Below are positions 13,827-25,269 of a stretch of 64,000 nucleotides of DNA, piece by piece. The position numbers and the translations under genes are program-made. The stretch lies in contig MCFG01000040.1 in assembly GCA_002104895.1 (NCBI GenBank), positions 190,001 through 254,000 of the forward strand. Reading direction: 5' to 3'. How positions within the stretch are numbered: the stretch's first letter is position 1; each line of letters opens with the position of its first letter. The notes beneath the pieces are model-generated. The model had not been told where the DNA came from, made no database searches, and was given only the letters and a program-made list of their open reading frames with translations. The DNA is from Anaeromyces robustus. Lineage: Eukaryota; Neocallimastigomycota; Neocallimastigomycetes; Neocallimastigales; Neocallimastigaceae.

Positions 13827-15203
13827 TTAATTTTTTTTTAATTTATTATAAAGATATATTCTGGCAGCACAAAAACCTTTATTATTTTTACTGAGAAGAC
13901 AAAAATGAATATACCATTCTTCATCATAAGGATGACTAATCATGTTACCAATTTTTGTCGCATTATAAAATAACATTTCTCGTTGTTGAATGAAAGAAGA
14001 TATTTTCATATCTTTTGGATTTTTTATTTTTTTTTTACCAAGGAATGAACGATGACGTTGTAATCGCCATTCTCTTGTTTGACTAGTAAAAGATAATAAA
14101 TTATTTTTTACAAAAATAGTAATATTATTAAGAAAAGGAGGAGTAGAAGAAGGTAAAGAGGAAGATGTGATAGATAAAGGAGAAGATAAAGAATTTTGAT
14201 TCAATTTGTTTTCATTGATATTATTATTATTATTATTAATATTATTATTATTAATTAATGTATTGTTTGTTGTAATAGAAAGAGTAGAATGAAATGATTT
14301 ATTATTATCAATTATTTCTTCTTCTTCATTGATTAATGTTTGTTCACTAGGTTCTTTATAATAATATGGTATTGAGGATGATCTTGAAGATTCCAATTTA
14401 TATAAATTTTTATTATTATTATTGCTATTATAATTATTATTATAACTATCATTAGAAGTAACATTGTTAATAGTGGTATTAATATTTACATTATAATAAG
14501 ATATAGGTTCTTCCATACTTCGTATATGATATTTAAATTTCTTTTTAATTTCTTTAAACTCTTCATCTTCGTCTAGATCTCGATTCATATCTACTTTTGT
14601 TTCTCTGTCTATTTCATTTTTATTTTTATTTATCATATTATTTGATGATGATGAAATTTCAGTATGATTATTATTATTATTATTATTATTATTTTCATTA
14701 TTTTCATTATTTTCATCGATATTAATTGTAGAAGAAGATGATGAATCAGTAGACATTAATCTATAGGATGGTAAAAGTGATTCAATATCAATTGACCTTG
14801 TAGAAAGTGGATTACTAACTAAAATAACTTTACGATCAGTATTAAATAAAGTTGAAAGTAAAGTAGGTTGAATTTGATTTAATCTTTTTTTAGCTTGATC
14901 TTTTTTAATCTTTATTTCCATATCTGGGTCTGTAAATAAACATCGAATATAAGGTGAACGTAAAAGTAAAATTAATGATGTATAATAAAATAAAGATATT
15001 AAAGATTCATCCGGAGTAGAAGATATTCCAGAATAATATTTAAAAATTTGATCATTATCTTCATCATAAAATTTAAGAATATCATTCATATATTGATCAT
15101 AAAGATAAAAAAGATGACAAGAAGGATAAAGTCCTAAGTAAAAATTATGAGTTAAAATATAAAGTATGTTATGTTGATCTGGTGGAAGTGTATCTTTATT
15201 ATT

Positions 15204-15244
<41 letters not shown>

Positions 15245-16532
15245 TATAATCATTTTTACTACTATTATCATTATTATTATTATCATTATCATTATTAATA
15301 ATTGTCTTATTCTTTTCTATATCTTTATTTATTTCATTCTCATTTCCTAAATTATCTAAAAAGTTTGAATGAAAAACTTTCCAAGTTGTTAATGGTAAAT
15401 TATTAATAGTATCTAAAATAAGAGGTTCATATTTACTTTTATGATTGAATATAAATTCCATATATTCTTTATTTTTTATACGATAATGACAATCTTCATA
15501 AATTTCTTTTAAAATAGTATAGGTATGTTTAATAGTTTCTATGGAAGTACATTGAAAGGCATGATTAATATATCGAAATGTATTTAAATCTTTTTCTTCT
15601 ATTTTTATTTTGATAAAGGAAGGATGATATGCTAATAATTTTTGATTAAAATCTTGATAAGAAAAATTAATACTACTAATAAGGGTGTATAAATATAAAA
15701 AACAATATAAAGAATTTGGTAGAACTTCTACAGCTGATGGTATAGAACCATTACGATCTGATATAGTAGATTTAATTTGAGAAAATTGTTGTACTAAATA
15801 AGATAAAATATCTTCCATTTCTGGTTTTTCGTAAATATATGTATAGTCACCAGTTTTTAAATGATGTTGTATTATATATTCTACTACTGCATCATTATAA
15901 TTAATTTTCTCTTTTTCAGTAATGTTAATAGCGTCATTATTGATAGTAGAATTAATATTATTATTACCTTCATCATTATTAATATCTCTTTTAATTATTT
16001 TATTTTCTATTTTTTTCTCTTTTCCCTCATTTTTACTCTTTTTAACTCTTTCTATTGTTTGTTGTATGACCGTTGAAGTCAGTGTTTTTAACTTTGGAAT
16101 AAAAATATTTCTTTCGATTAAGTCATTATAATTATATTTAAAATTTGAATATGATAATAAAAATTCTTCTTTTTCCTTTTCTATTTCCTTTACTTTTTTT
16201 TTACTATGAATAGATATATTATTATTATTATTATTATTATTAGTATTGGTATTATTATTATTATTATAATAGAATGATAATAATTTATAAATATCTTTTT
16301 GTATTGAATAAGGTAAACTTTTTATTTCATTTTCATATTCAAATAATAATTGTTTTAATATTTTATATTCACCACTACGTATTAACTGACGTATTAATGA
16401 TGGAAATGTATAATTTTTTTTTAAAAGCCTTTCAAAATTCTCTTTATTCCATACTCCATTCATTAAATAAAAAAAAGGATTAAAGCTTATATTTGCTATA
16501 AAATAAGCAATTTCTTCTGGTAAATATTTCAT
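13827..16532 (-). CDS. Low-complexity hypothetical protein, 901 residues (intact copy of a duplicated gene)
   Basis: One uninterrupted frame, MKYLPEEIAY start. A helical, leucine-rich N-terminal domain (about residues 1-90) and other ordered segments ('TLISSINFSYQ', 'LTHNFYLGLYPSCHLFYLY', 'ATKIGNMISHPYDEEWYIHF') are separated by Asn runs (several of 6-10), an acidic Asp run of about 13, and Ser stretches. There is no signal peptide. Hydrophobic segments such as 'SLFYYTSLILLLRS' are too isolated for a confident membrane call. I do not recognise a family. Ordered segments conserved in the decayed paralogue at 18224-19513 support a real protein. The gene reads leftward; its upstream region is duplicated together with the acyltransferase promoter side, so it and the acyltransferase are divergently arranged. 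Confidence 0.8.
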
Positions 16533-16539
16533 TATTTCT

Positions 16540-16910
16540 TTTTATGTATATTTTATTTATTTATTTATTTATTTATTTACAATTATCTATTTGCTTGTTT
16601 TTTAGTTAAATGAATTTCTTTATTATTATATTCCTTTTTTTTTTTTTTTATGTTTATAGAATTATATATTTTAATTACGTAAAAAATTAAATTTCATTTA
16701 ATATATTATATAACTCAAAATGTATTAATATTGTTATGTTTATAAATAAATATTAATAATATAATAACAATTTCACAGTTTTTTTTTTTTTTCATAAAAG
16801 TTAATGATTTATATATATATATGAGATTAAAATGAAATTTCTTATAAATTATATTAAAAATTATTTTTTTTAAATTTTGAAATGTGAATTTTAAATGAAA
16901 AAATTGAAAA

Positions 16911-16943
<33 letters not shown>

Positions 16944-17970
16944 GAAAATAAAAATTATTATAATCTTTATAATAATAATATTGACTATTTTTTAGTTAAT
17001 TTAATTAATATATTAACAATATATTAAAATTGAATAGCTATTCATATATTAATTAATATTTAATATAAAAGATAATTATAAAAATATTTTGTTAAAATAA
17101 TTTATGGAAATCTTACCGAAAAAAAAAAAGTTGTTTATATATAATTTATTATGAAATATACCCACAATTTTTTTCATAATAAATTATATTTGGTAACACG
17201 AACATGCTTTTCCTGATTTTTTAACATTTGTATATAATTTTAATTTAGAATTATAATTTATAATAAAGTTTTCTAATGGTAATTTTTTTTTTTAAGTGTA
17301 AATATTTTATATACAATGATGTTGCCATACTATGAGAATTATAAACAGGTTTATAATTCTTTAAAAGTAATTTCTCAATTCATGGTCTATTTTTCAGCTT
17401 TTTGACGAAATAAAGTTTATAAATAACACTACAGATTTTATTAACTCTTTTACTATTGATTAACATATATATGAATATATTGGATGAAATTTTTTTATAA
17501 TATAATTTTTTTAATATGTCACATCCTTTTTTTCTTTTTTCTTTTCTTTTTTTTTTTTTTTTTTATATTTTTTCTTTAAATTTTATATTAAATTATTAAA
17601 TAAGTTTGTATAAATATTATATATTCATATTAATTAATTATTTATGTATTTATTATTATATTTATTCTTTCATATTATTATTAATATTAAATAAAAAAAA
17701 TTATTTTATTTAAAAACATATTATAAATGATTTTTAAAATGAATATGTAAATTATAGTAAATAAAACCTGTGTAAAACAAATATAAATTATCTAATACAT
17801 TTTATTTAAAAATTAACTTTGATTGTACTTAATTTTTTTTTTAATATTTATATATTAAAAATCTTAGCAAATATTTTTCTACATATAAATACAGCTTTTT
17901 TTCTTAAATTTTTTTTTATTTTATTTTATTTACTTTATCTTTATAAATATAAAAGTAAATTGTAAATAAA
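16540..17970. other. Divergent intergenic region, first copy of the duplication
   Basis: This 1.4-kb stretch is alignable by eye with 19520-20860: same TTTA tract beside the gene start, same AT blocks, same A-rich leader before the acyltransferase start. It lies between divergently read genes and therefore holds promoters for both. It also contains a decayed coding-like stretch, listed separately. Confidence 0.75.
17150..17440 (-). pseudogene. Possible relic of a third gene, copy 1
   Basis: Read on the minus strand, this stretch gives protein-like text across stops and frameshifts, including 'IEKLLLKNYKPVYNSHSMAT' and 'YNSKLKLYTNVKKSGKACSC'. The same stretch is present, further decayed, at 20135-20400. 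It is less AT-only than its surroundings ('ACACGAACATGCTTTTCC'). The family is not recognised; conserved regulatory DNA is the alternative. Confidence 0.35.
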
Positions 17971-17973
17971 AAA

Positions 17974-18217
17974 ATGTAGGAAAAATATAAAGCAAAAGAT
18001 AGTAGAATTGTTAGACCAATTAATGGTAATGAAATTTTTTTTCTAGTGTTTACTTTAATTTAACTGAAGAATTTAAAGAAAAAGATGAAGAAAATCAAAG
18101 CACTTAATTATTATCAAAAAAAAAAAAATTGATGGTTATTTATTCTGGGTAGAAAAGCCATTTAAAGTGAATATAGATGAAGTAGAATGGATTGAAAATG
18201 AAAAAATTGAAAATTAT
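17974..18217 (+). pseudogene. Acyltransferase pseudogene fragment (copy 1)
   Basis: This is a close copy of the first roughly 90 codons of the acyltransferase at 20862. The start ATG is kept, but codon 2 is TAG where the intact gene has TGG. Frameshifts and internal deletions follow: the stretch around 'GVYFNLTDVFPKF' is broken, and an A run is expanded before 'IDGYLFW'. It stops abruptly at about 18217, where sequence homologous to the 3' end of the 901-residue gene begins. Confidence 0.9.
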
Positions 18218-18223
18218 TTTTAC

Positions 18224-19513
18224 TAAGAAGACAAAATTGAATATACCATTTTTTATTATATGAATGACTAATCATATTACCAATTTTTGTCACATGATAA
18301 AATAACATTTCTCGTTATTGAATGAAAGAAGATATTTTCATATCTTTAATCATAAAACAAGTGAATGGCGATTACAACGTCATCGTTCATTTCTTGGTTA
18401 AAAAAATATAAAAAATCCAAAATATTAATTTCTTATATTCTTTTTTTTTTATACTATAGTGAAAACTTTCATAAATTTCTTTTAAAATAGTATAGGTATG
18501 TTTAATAGTTTAAATGGAAGTACATTATAAAGCATGATTAATATATTGAAATGTATTTAAATCTTTTTTTTAATATTTTTATTTTGATAAAGGAAGGATG
18601 ATATGCTAATAATTTTTGATTAAAATCTTGATAAGAAAAATTAATACTACTAATAAGGGTGTATAAATATATAAAACAATATAAAGAATTTGGTAGAACT
18701 TCTATTGCTGATGGTATAGAACCATTACGATCTGATATAGTGGATTTAATTTGAGAAAATTGTTGTATTAAATAAGATAAAATATCTTCCATTTCTGGTT
18801 TTTCGTAAATATATGTATAGTCACCAGTTTTTAAATGATGTTGTATTATATATTCTACTACTGCATCATTATAATTAATTTTCTCTTTTTCAGTAATGTT
18901 AATAGCGTCATTATTGATAGTAGAATTAATATTATTATTACCTTCATCATTATTAATATCTCTTTTAATTATTTTATTTTCTATTTTTTTCTCTTTTCCC
19001 TCATTTTTACTCTTTTTAACTCTTTCTATTGTTTGTTGTATGACCGTTGAAGTCAGTGTTTTTAACTTAAGAATAAAAATATTTTTTTCGATTAAATCAT
19101 TATTATTATATTTAAAATATGAATAAGATAATAAAAATTCACCCTTTTCCTTTTCTATTTCTTTTACTTTTTTTTACTATGAATAGATATATTATTATTA
19201 TTATTATTATTAGTATTAGTATTAGTATTAGTATTATTAGTATTATTATCATAATAGAATGATAATAATTTATGAATATCTTTTTGTATTGAATAACATA
19301 AACTTTTTATTTCATTTTCATATTCGAATAATAATTGTCTTAATATTTTATATTCACTACTACGTATTAACTGATGGTATTAATGATGGAAATGTATAAT
19401 TTTTTTCAAGCCTTTCAAAATTTTCTTTATTTCATAATAAAAAAAAGGGATTAAAGTTTTATTTGCTATAAAATAAGCAATTTCTTCTTGTTCTTGTAAA
19501 TATTTCATTATTT
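18224..19513 (-). pseudogene. Decayed, rearranged copy of the 901-residue gene (copy 2)
   Basis: Three blocks match the intact gene: 18224-18354 (matching about 13889-14010, its 3' end), 18357-18422 (matching about 14013-14076 but in inverted orientation), and 18466-19513 (matching about 15488-16532, its 5' third). About 1.4 kb of the middle is missing. Stops and frameshifts interrupt all blocks; the longest open remnant is 18538-18792. Conservation of 18570-19080 is near-identical, so the duplication is recent. Confidence 0.9.
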
Positions 19514-20487
19514 CTTTCTTTTTATGTATATTTTATTTATTTATTTATTTATATTTATTTATTTATTTGTTTATTTTTTAGTTAAATGAATTTTTTTATT
19601 ATTATGTATTTTATTCCTTTTTTTTTTTTTTTTATGTTTATAGAATTATATATTTTAATTATTAAAAAATTAAATATCATTTAATATATGATATAAAAAA
19701 CTCAAAATGTATTATTGTATTATTAATATTATTTATAAATATAAAAATAAATACATTTATAAATAACTATTAATAATACAATAACAATTTCATTGTTTTT
19801 TTTTTTTTTTTTCATAAAAATTAATGATTTTATAAATAAGATTAAAATGAAATTTCTTATAAATTATATTAAAAATCTTTTTTTGAAATTTTGAAATGTG
19901 AATTTTAACTGAAGAAAAAAAAATATAAATGATTAAAAATAAATATTTCTAATTTAATTATTATAATCTTTATAATAATAATATTAACTAATATTTAGTT
20001 GATTTAATTAATATATTAACAATACATTAAAATTGAATAGCTATTCATATATTAATTAATATAACTAATTATAAAAAAATTTTGTATAAATAATTTATGG
20101 AAATCTTACCAAAAAATTGTTTATATTTATTTTAATTATGAAATATACCCAAAATATATTTCATAATAAATTATATTTGGAAACACGAACATGCTTTACC
20201 GGATTTTTAACATTTCTATATAATTTTAATTTAGAATTATAATTAATAATAAAGTTTTTTAATGGTAAATTATTATCTATGACAATTACCAACTAACTGG
20301 ATTATAATTCTTTAAAATAATTTCTCAATTAATGGACCATTTTTTTTTTTTTTTTTGATGAAATAAAGTATATAAATAACATTCCAGATATTATTAATTC
20401 TTTTACTATTGATTAATATATATATGAATATATATATGAATATAATATGAAGGTTTTCTATAATATAATTTGTTTTTAATATGTCAC

Positions 20488-20524
<37 letters not shown>

Positions 20525-20861
20525 TATTAGTTTTTATATTATATTATTAAATAAATATGTATAAATATATTATATATATATATATTAACTAATATTATTT
20601 ATTTATTATTATATTTATTATTATATCATATTATTATTAATATTAAATAAAAAAAAAATTAATTTATTTAATTAAATACAAAATACACTTTATTTAAAAT
20701 AAACTTTGATTGTACTTAATTTTTTTAATATTTATATATTAAAAATCTTAGCAATTTTTTTTCTACATATAAATACAACTTTTTCTCTTATTTTTCTTTT
20801 TTTATTTACTTTATCTATATAAAATAAAAAAAAAATATAAAAGTAAATTGAAAGTAAAAAA
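19514..20861. other. Intergenic region, second copy of the duplication
   Basis: Homologous along its length to 16540-17970, with small indels and expanded T tracts (for example about 20491-20523). It supplies the upstream region of the intact acyltransferase. The stretch 20135-20400 is the second copy of the possible third-gene relic. Confidence 0.75.
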
Positions 20862-22127
20862 ATGTGGGAAGAATATAAAGCAAAAGATAGTAGAATTGTT
20901 AGACCAGTTAATGGTAATGAAATCTTTATTTCTGGTGTTTATTTTAATTTAACTGATGTTTTTCCAAAATTTTCAGTAGAAGAATTTAAAAAAAATGCTG
21001 AAGAAAATTTACCAAAAATCAAAGCATTTAATTATTATCAAAAAAAAATTGATGGTCATTTATTCTGGATAGAAAAACCATTTAAAATGAATATAGAAGA
21101 AGTAGAATGGAGTGAAAATGAAGAAATTGAAAACCATTTAAAGAATGAAGATAAAATAATTATACCATTTAAGCCAATTCTTGACGAAGAAAAAGACGTT
21201 AGTGGAATGTATTCCTTTAGAGTATGTCAATTAAAAAACAACCAAACAAAGTTAACTTTTACTGTTTCACACGCCATTACTGATGGTGGAACAGTATTTA
21301 ATATGTTTAACCTTATAAGAAAAGTTATTAATGGTGAAACTTTAGAAAAGAATGATGAAGCTCTTAACTCATTTAGTGGACGTGAAAACTTCCAAAACTT
21401 AGATGAAAGTTATGAAAAGCCACCACAAGCTTGGAATGAAATTCCACCTCTTAATCTTTTACCAAAACTCCCAGAACCAATTGAATATGTTACAATTCAT
21501 TATATTTATGATTATGCTCCAATTGCTAAATTCTGTAAAGAAAATAATGTTACTGTTCAAGCTATGCTCATGGCTATGATGACTCGTGGTATTCGTAAAT
21601 ATAAGAATTTACCAAAGGAAACTAAAATTTGGAATTCTACTGGATATGATACTAGACTTTCACCATTTGCTACTGAAGAATATAAAAATCATCATTTCTA
21701 TAATAATATTGGTGGACTCTACCCAAGTGTTGTTGGTCAAAATACTTTAATGGAAGATATTAAACATTGTGAAGAAGCAATATTAAAAGCTAAAAATGCT
21801 AATAATAATGTTCGTCACCTTATCAGTTGTGCTAATGTTGTTAACCCACAAACTTTACAATTAAACCCAGTCAATTTCCCAAATAGTCATATGCAAGCTG
21901 TAGTTAATGCTAATGACTTTGGTCATGGTATTGGTAATAATCCACTCTTTAATTTATCAACCGGTACTATGTTTGGTATGTACAGTCAATTCTATCAATC
22001 CTACTATACTGATGAAAAATTATATATCGCTAATCTTATGCCTATCAATATGGATAAAGCATATGTCGATACTATTAAAGAAGAAATGGATAAAATTTTC
22101 ATTCCAGAAAATATTAATAAATATTAA
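20862..22127 (+). CDS. HXXXD (BAHD/condensation-like) acyltransferase, 421 residues
   Basis: The product has the HXXXD active-site motif as 'SHAITDGG' (about residues 135-142) and a second motif 'NDFGHGIG' (about residues 351-358). The latter resembles the DFGWG motif of BAHD acyltransferases and the structural Asp-containing loop of condensation domains. In this fold the His acts as general base for acyl transfer from a CoA or carrier thioester to an alcohol or amine. Length (421) matches the two-lobed family. There is no signal peptide or membrane segment, so it is probably cytosolic. The gene is intronless and has balanced codons and clearly higher GC than its surroundings. The start lies in 'AAAAAAATGTGG', with no upstream in-frame ATG. 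The substrate cannot be told. A disrupted paralogue of its 5' end lies 2.9 kb upstream at 17974. Bacterial acquisition is possible but unproven. Confidence 0.85.
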   Translation: MWEEYKAKDSRIVRPVNGNEIFISGVYFNLTDVFPKFSVEEFKKNAEENLPKIKAFNYYQKKIDGHLFWIEKPFKMNIEEVEWSENEEIENHLKNEDKIIIPFKPILDEEKDVSGMYSFRVCQLKNNQTKLTFTVSHAITDGGTVFNMFNLIRKVINGETLEKNDEALNSFSGRENFQNLDESYEKPPQAWNEIPPLNLLPKLPEPIEYVTIHYIYDYAPIAKFCKENNVTVQAMLMAMMTRGIRKYKNLPKETKIWNSTGYDTRLSPFATEEYKNHHFYNNIGGLYPSVVGQNTLMEDIKHCEEAILKAKNANNNVRHLISCANVVNPQTLQLNPVNFPNSHMQAVVNANDFGHGIGNNPLFNLSTGTMFGMYSQFYQSYYTDEKLYIANLMPINMDKAYVDTIKEEMDKIFIPENINKY

Positions 22128-24187
22128 ATAAAATAAAAAAAAATAATAATATATATGTATAAATATATATATATAAATTATTTTATTTTATTTTATTTTA
22201 TTTTTCATAATACTTGTTAATATATATATTTACATTAAAAATACATTAAAAACTAGTATTTTATAAATATTTTAAAAATACACATATATATGATAATATT
22301 TTTATAAATACATGATTCATACATAATATATATGTATAAAATACATATAAAATAAAAATTTTGCCAAAAAATGATAATTTTGATAAATAAATGTAACTAA
22401 AAAAATATGAAATATAAAAAAATAATAATAATAAAATAAAATAATAGAATAAATTAAAATAAAAAATAAAATAAAATAATAAATAAAATTAAATAAAATA
22501 AAATAAAATAAAATAAAATAAAATAAAATAAAATAAAATAAAATAAAATAAAATAAAATAAAATAAAATAAAATAAAATAAAATAAAATAAAATAAAATA
22601 AAATAAAATAAAATAAAATAAAATAAAATAAAATAAAATAAAATAAAATAAAATAAAATAAAATAAAATAAAATAAAATAAAATAAAATAAAATAAAATA
22701 AAATAAAATAAAATAAAATAAAATAAAATAAAATAAAATAAAATAAAATAAAATAAAATAATAAAGAATAAAAACAAAAATTTAATTATAATCAAATGAA
22801 TTTTTTTATAATCAAATGAATTTTTTAATAATATATTAAAGATTGTTGATAAGAGTTTTTTTTTTTTTTTTCTATCTTTTTTTAATATCTTTTTTTTTTT
22901 TTTTTGTATCATAAAATTTTTTTAATATATAAAATAAATAAATAATAATAATAATATTATTAATTAATGGTAATAGTAAAATAATAGTAATAATAATAAA
23001 AGCTATTATATATTGAAAAATATTTCTACAATTACAAAATAATTAATAAAAAAAATTATTTAATATTAAATAAATAAATAAATAAATAAATATGTAATAT
23101 AATATATTATAATATTGCAAAAATACAATTATATACACAATATATAAAAAACATATACCATATATGTTATTGTTATTGAAAGTATTCAATACATATATAC
23201 AAATGTGTTATAGATATACATGTAAAAGTTATTGTTTTTTAATATTATACACTATTCTATATGGCAAATATATATTATCTATATAACTGTATATTATAAA
23301 TATGTATATATTATGTATACTACTATATCTTTTTTTTAGACCATACGTATATTTATTATTTATGAATCTTTATTATAATTTTTTTTCAAAATTTTTAAAT
23401 TTTACATTAATATATATATTGTAAAATATATATATATTATATTATATTATATATAATACAACATTATTATCATACTATTATCCTACTTATATATATTCAT
23501 TATCAATTGATATAATATTTATATTAATAATTAATATGTTATTATATTACGTAATAAAATCTATTTAAATGAAATAAAATAAAATAAAATTAAAATAAAT
23601 AAATATGAAAATAAAATAATAAAAAAATTATTAGTATCTTTTTTTTTTTTTTAATATTTTAATGAATAAGTAAAATATAAAGTTAAATAAATGATAAAAA
23701 AGTACTAAGAACATTTCCTATTCATTTTAATAAGTGAATTATCCATCAGAAAAAAAAATTATTATTTCCTTACCAAAATATATTTTATCAACTACTTAAC
23801 CACATAAAAATGCAAATAAATTGTATAACACAATATATTATAATATATAATATTAATATATATTCATCGATCAATAATTAAAAACGTGCAATGAAAATTA
23901 AATGTTTTAAATATATATAATATAATATTGCATTAATTTACAAGTTTCTATCTTTATTTATTTAAGAACAGCTTTTTTACAAAAGTTGTATCAATAAATA
24001 AAACTCTTAAGATATTTATTAATTTTACATTTACTGAAAGTTGTGATTATAATATTGTTATTTCAAAAGACAGATAATTATAGAGATATCAGTATATAAG
24101 AACAACAAAAAATTGATGAATTAGCTAAGAAGAAATTAAATTATATTTATGCCACTATTTAAACATAATAAGAATAATTATTTTTAG
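22128..24187. other. Intergenic AT-rich sequence with a TAAAA array
   Basis: Apart from the pentanucleotide array (listed separately), this is AT-rich DNA with T runs near 22858-22905 and TA-rich stretches. Nothing gene-like is seen until the relic near 24.2 kb. Confidence 0.5.
22462..22760. repeat. (TAAAA)n pentanucleotide array
   Basis: A nearly pure AAAAT/TAAAA array of over 50 units beginning 330 bp after the acyltransferase stop. It has the same pentanucleotide motif as the arrays at 3570-3866 (other strand) and 24690-24890. Confidence 0.95.
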
Positions 24188-24660
24188 ATGTCAAAATTAA
24201 TGAAAAATTAGAAGAGTTTGAATCACTCGAAATAATGATAGTACTATATAAATTCATTAATAAAATTAGAACAATAGATGAATGTAAAAAGATGGGAAAT
24301 AAAAAAAATCATAAGCATACTGATAAAAATCTATTAGAATATGATGCTACTAAAAAAGCTAAGCTAATCATTATATGATTGCTACAAAATTTGTCAAAAC
24401 AATATAAATTAGGAAGAAAACTGTGCTAATTACCTTCACTATGAAAAGGTTTTTCAATAAAATTATTAAACTCAAATATTTTTTATTGTAGTATATGCAG
24501 GTAATGAAAACGATGACTATTGTCATCCAAAAGATTTAACTGAAATAAATGATTTTTAAAGTCAAAGAATTCTTTGGACTAAAAAATAGTATTATTTTTA
24601 GTTCTACTACAAATATCAGTAACTTTAGTGATATGACTTAGATAAAAACTAATATATATA
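23990..24660 (+). pseudogene. Decayed coding-like region, family unknown
   Basis: A clean frame of 64 codons without a start (24188-24379) reads as a charged, helical protein segment ('VKINEKLEEFESLEIMIVLY', 'TIDECKKMGNKKNHKHTDKN'). Flanking sequence has further protein-like text broken by stops ('GNENDDYCHPKDL' near 24500). Composition is unlike the neighbouring low-complexity DNA, so this is probably the remains of a gene or an exon of an unrecognised one. Confidence 0.4.
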
Positions 24661-24689
24661 TATTCAAGTAATAGATGAAAAAGAAGATA

Positions 24690-24894
24690 AATATAAAATT
24701 AAATAAAATAAGATAAAATAAAATAAAATAAAATAAAATAAAATAAAATAAAATAAAATAAAATAAAATAAAATAAAATAAAATAAAATAAAATAAAATA
24801 AAATAAAATAAAATAAAATAAAATAAAATAAAATAAAATAAAATAAAATAAAATAAAATAAAATAAAATAAAATAAAATAAAATAAAATAAAAA
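24690..24894. repeat. (TAAAA)n pentanucleotide array
   Basis: A second TAAAA array of about 35 units, directly after the coding-like relic. The minus-strand Phe/Leu/Tyr frame over it is an artefact. Confidence 0.95.
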
Positions 24895-25269
24895 TAAATA
24901 ACAAATTATATATAAATTGATGGGAAAAAACTATTAATACTTTCATAATAAAAAATATTTATTATTTATTAGTATTATTATTATTATAAGAATTTAGTAT
25001 TATAACGATAATAATTATAATATTATTGTATATAAAAATATTAATAATATCATTATTAATATATGTATATATAATAATGATCGGGTATACATTTTTTTTT
25101 AAGCAAAATAAAAAAAAATGACAGAAATGATAGTATGTTCATTAAATATTATTAATACTCGTTATCTCCTTAATAATTAGAAAAATTATCGATATTATTA
25201 AAGAAGGTATACTTTTGGTTTAACTTTAAAAAAGAAAGAATATATAAAACATTATAATTATTAATAATA

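Noticed and set aside
15861-16131. Plus-strand hydrophobic frames also present near 18835-19126
   Set aside because: Shadows on the opposite strand of the duplicated 901-residue gene; they are repeated only because the gene is duplicated.
22454-24946. Two minus-strand hydrophobic repeat frames
   Set aside because: Artefacts of TAAAA arrays.
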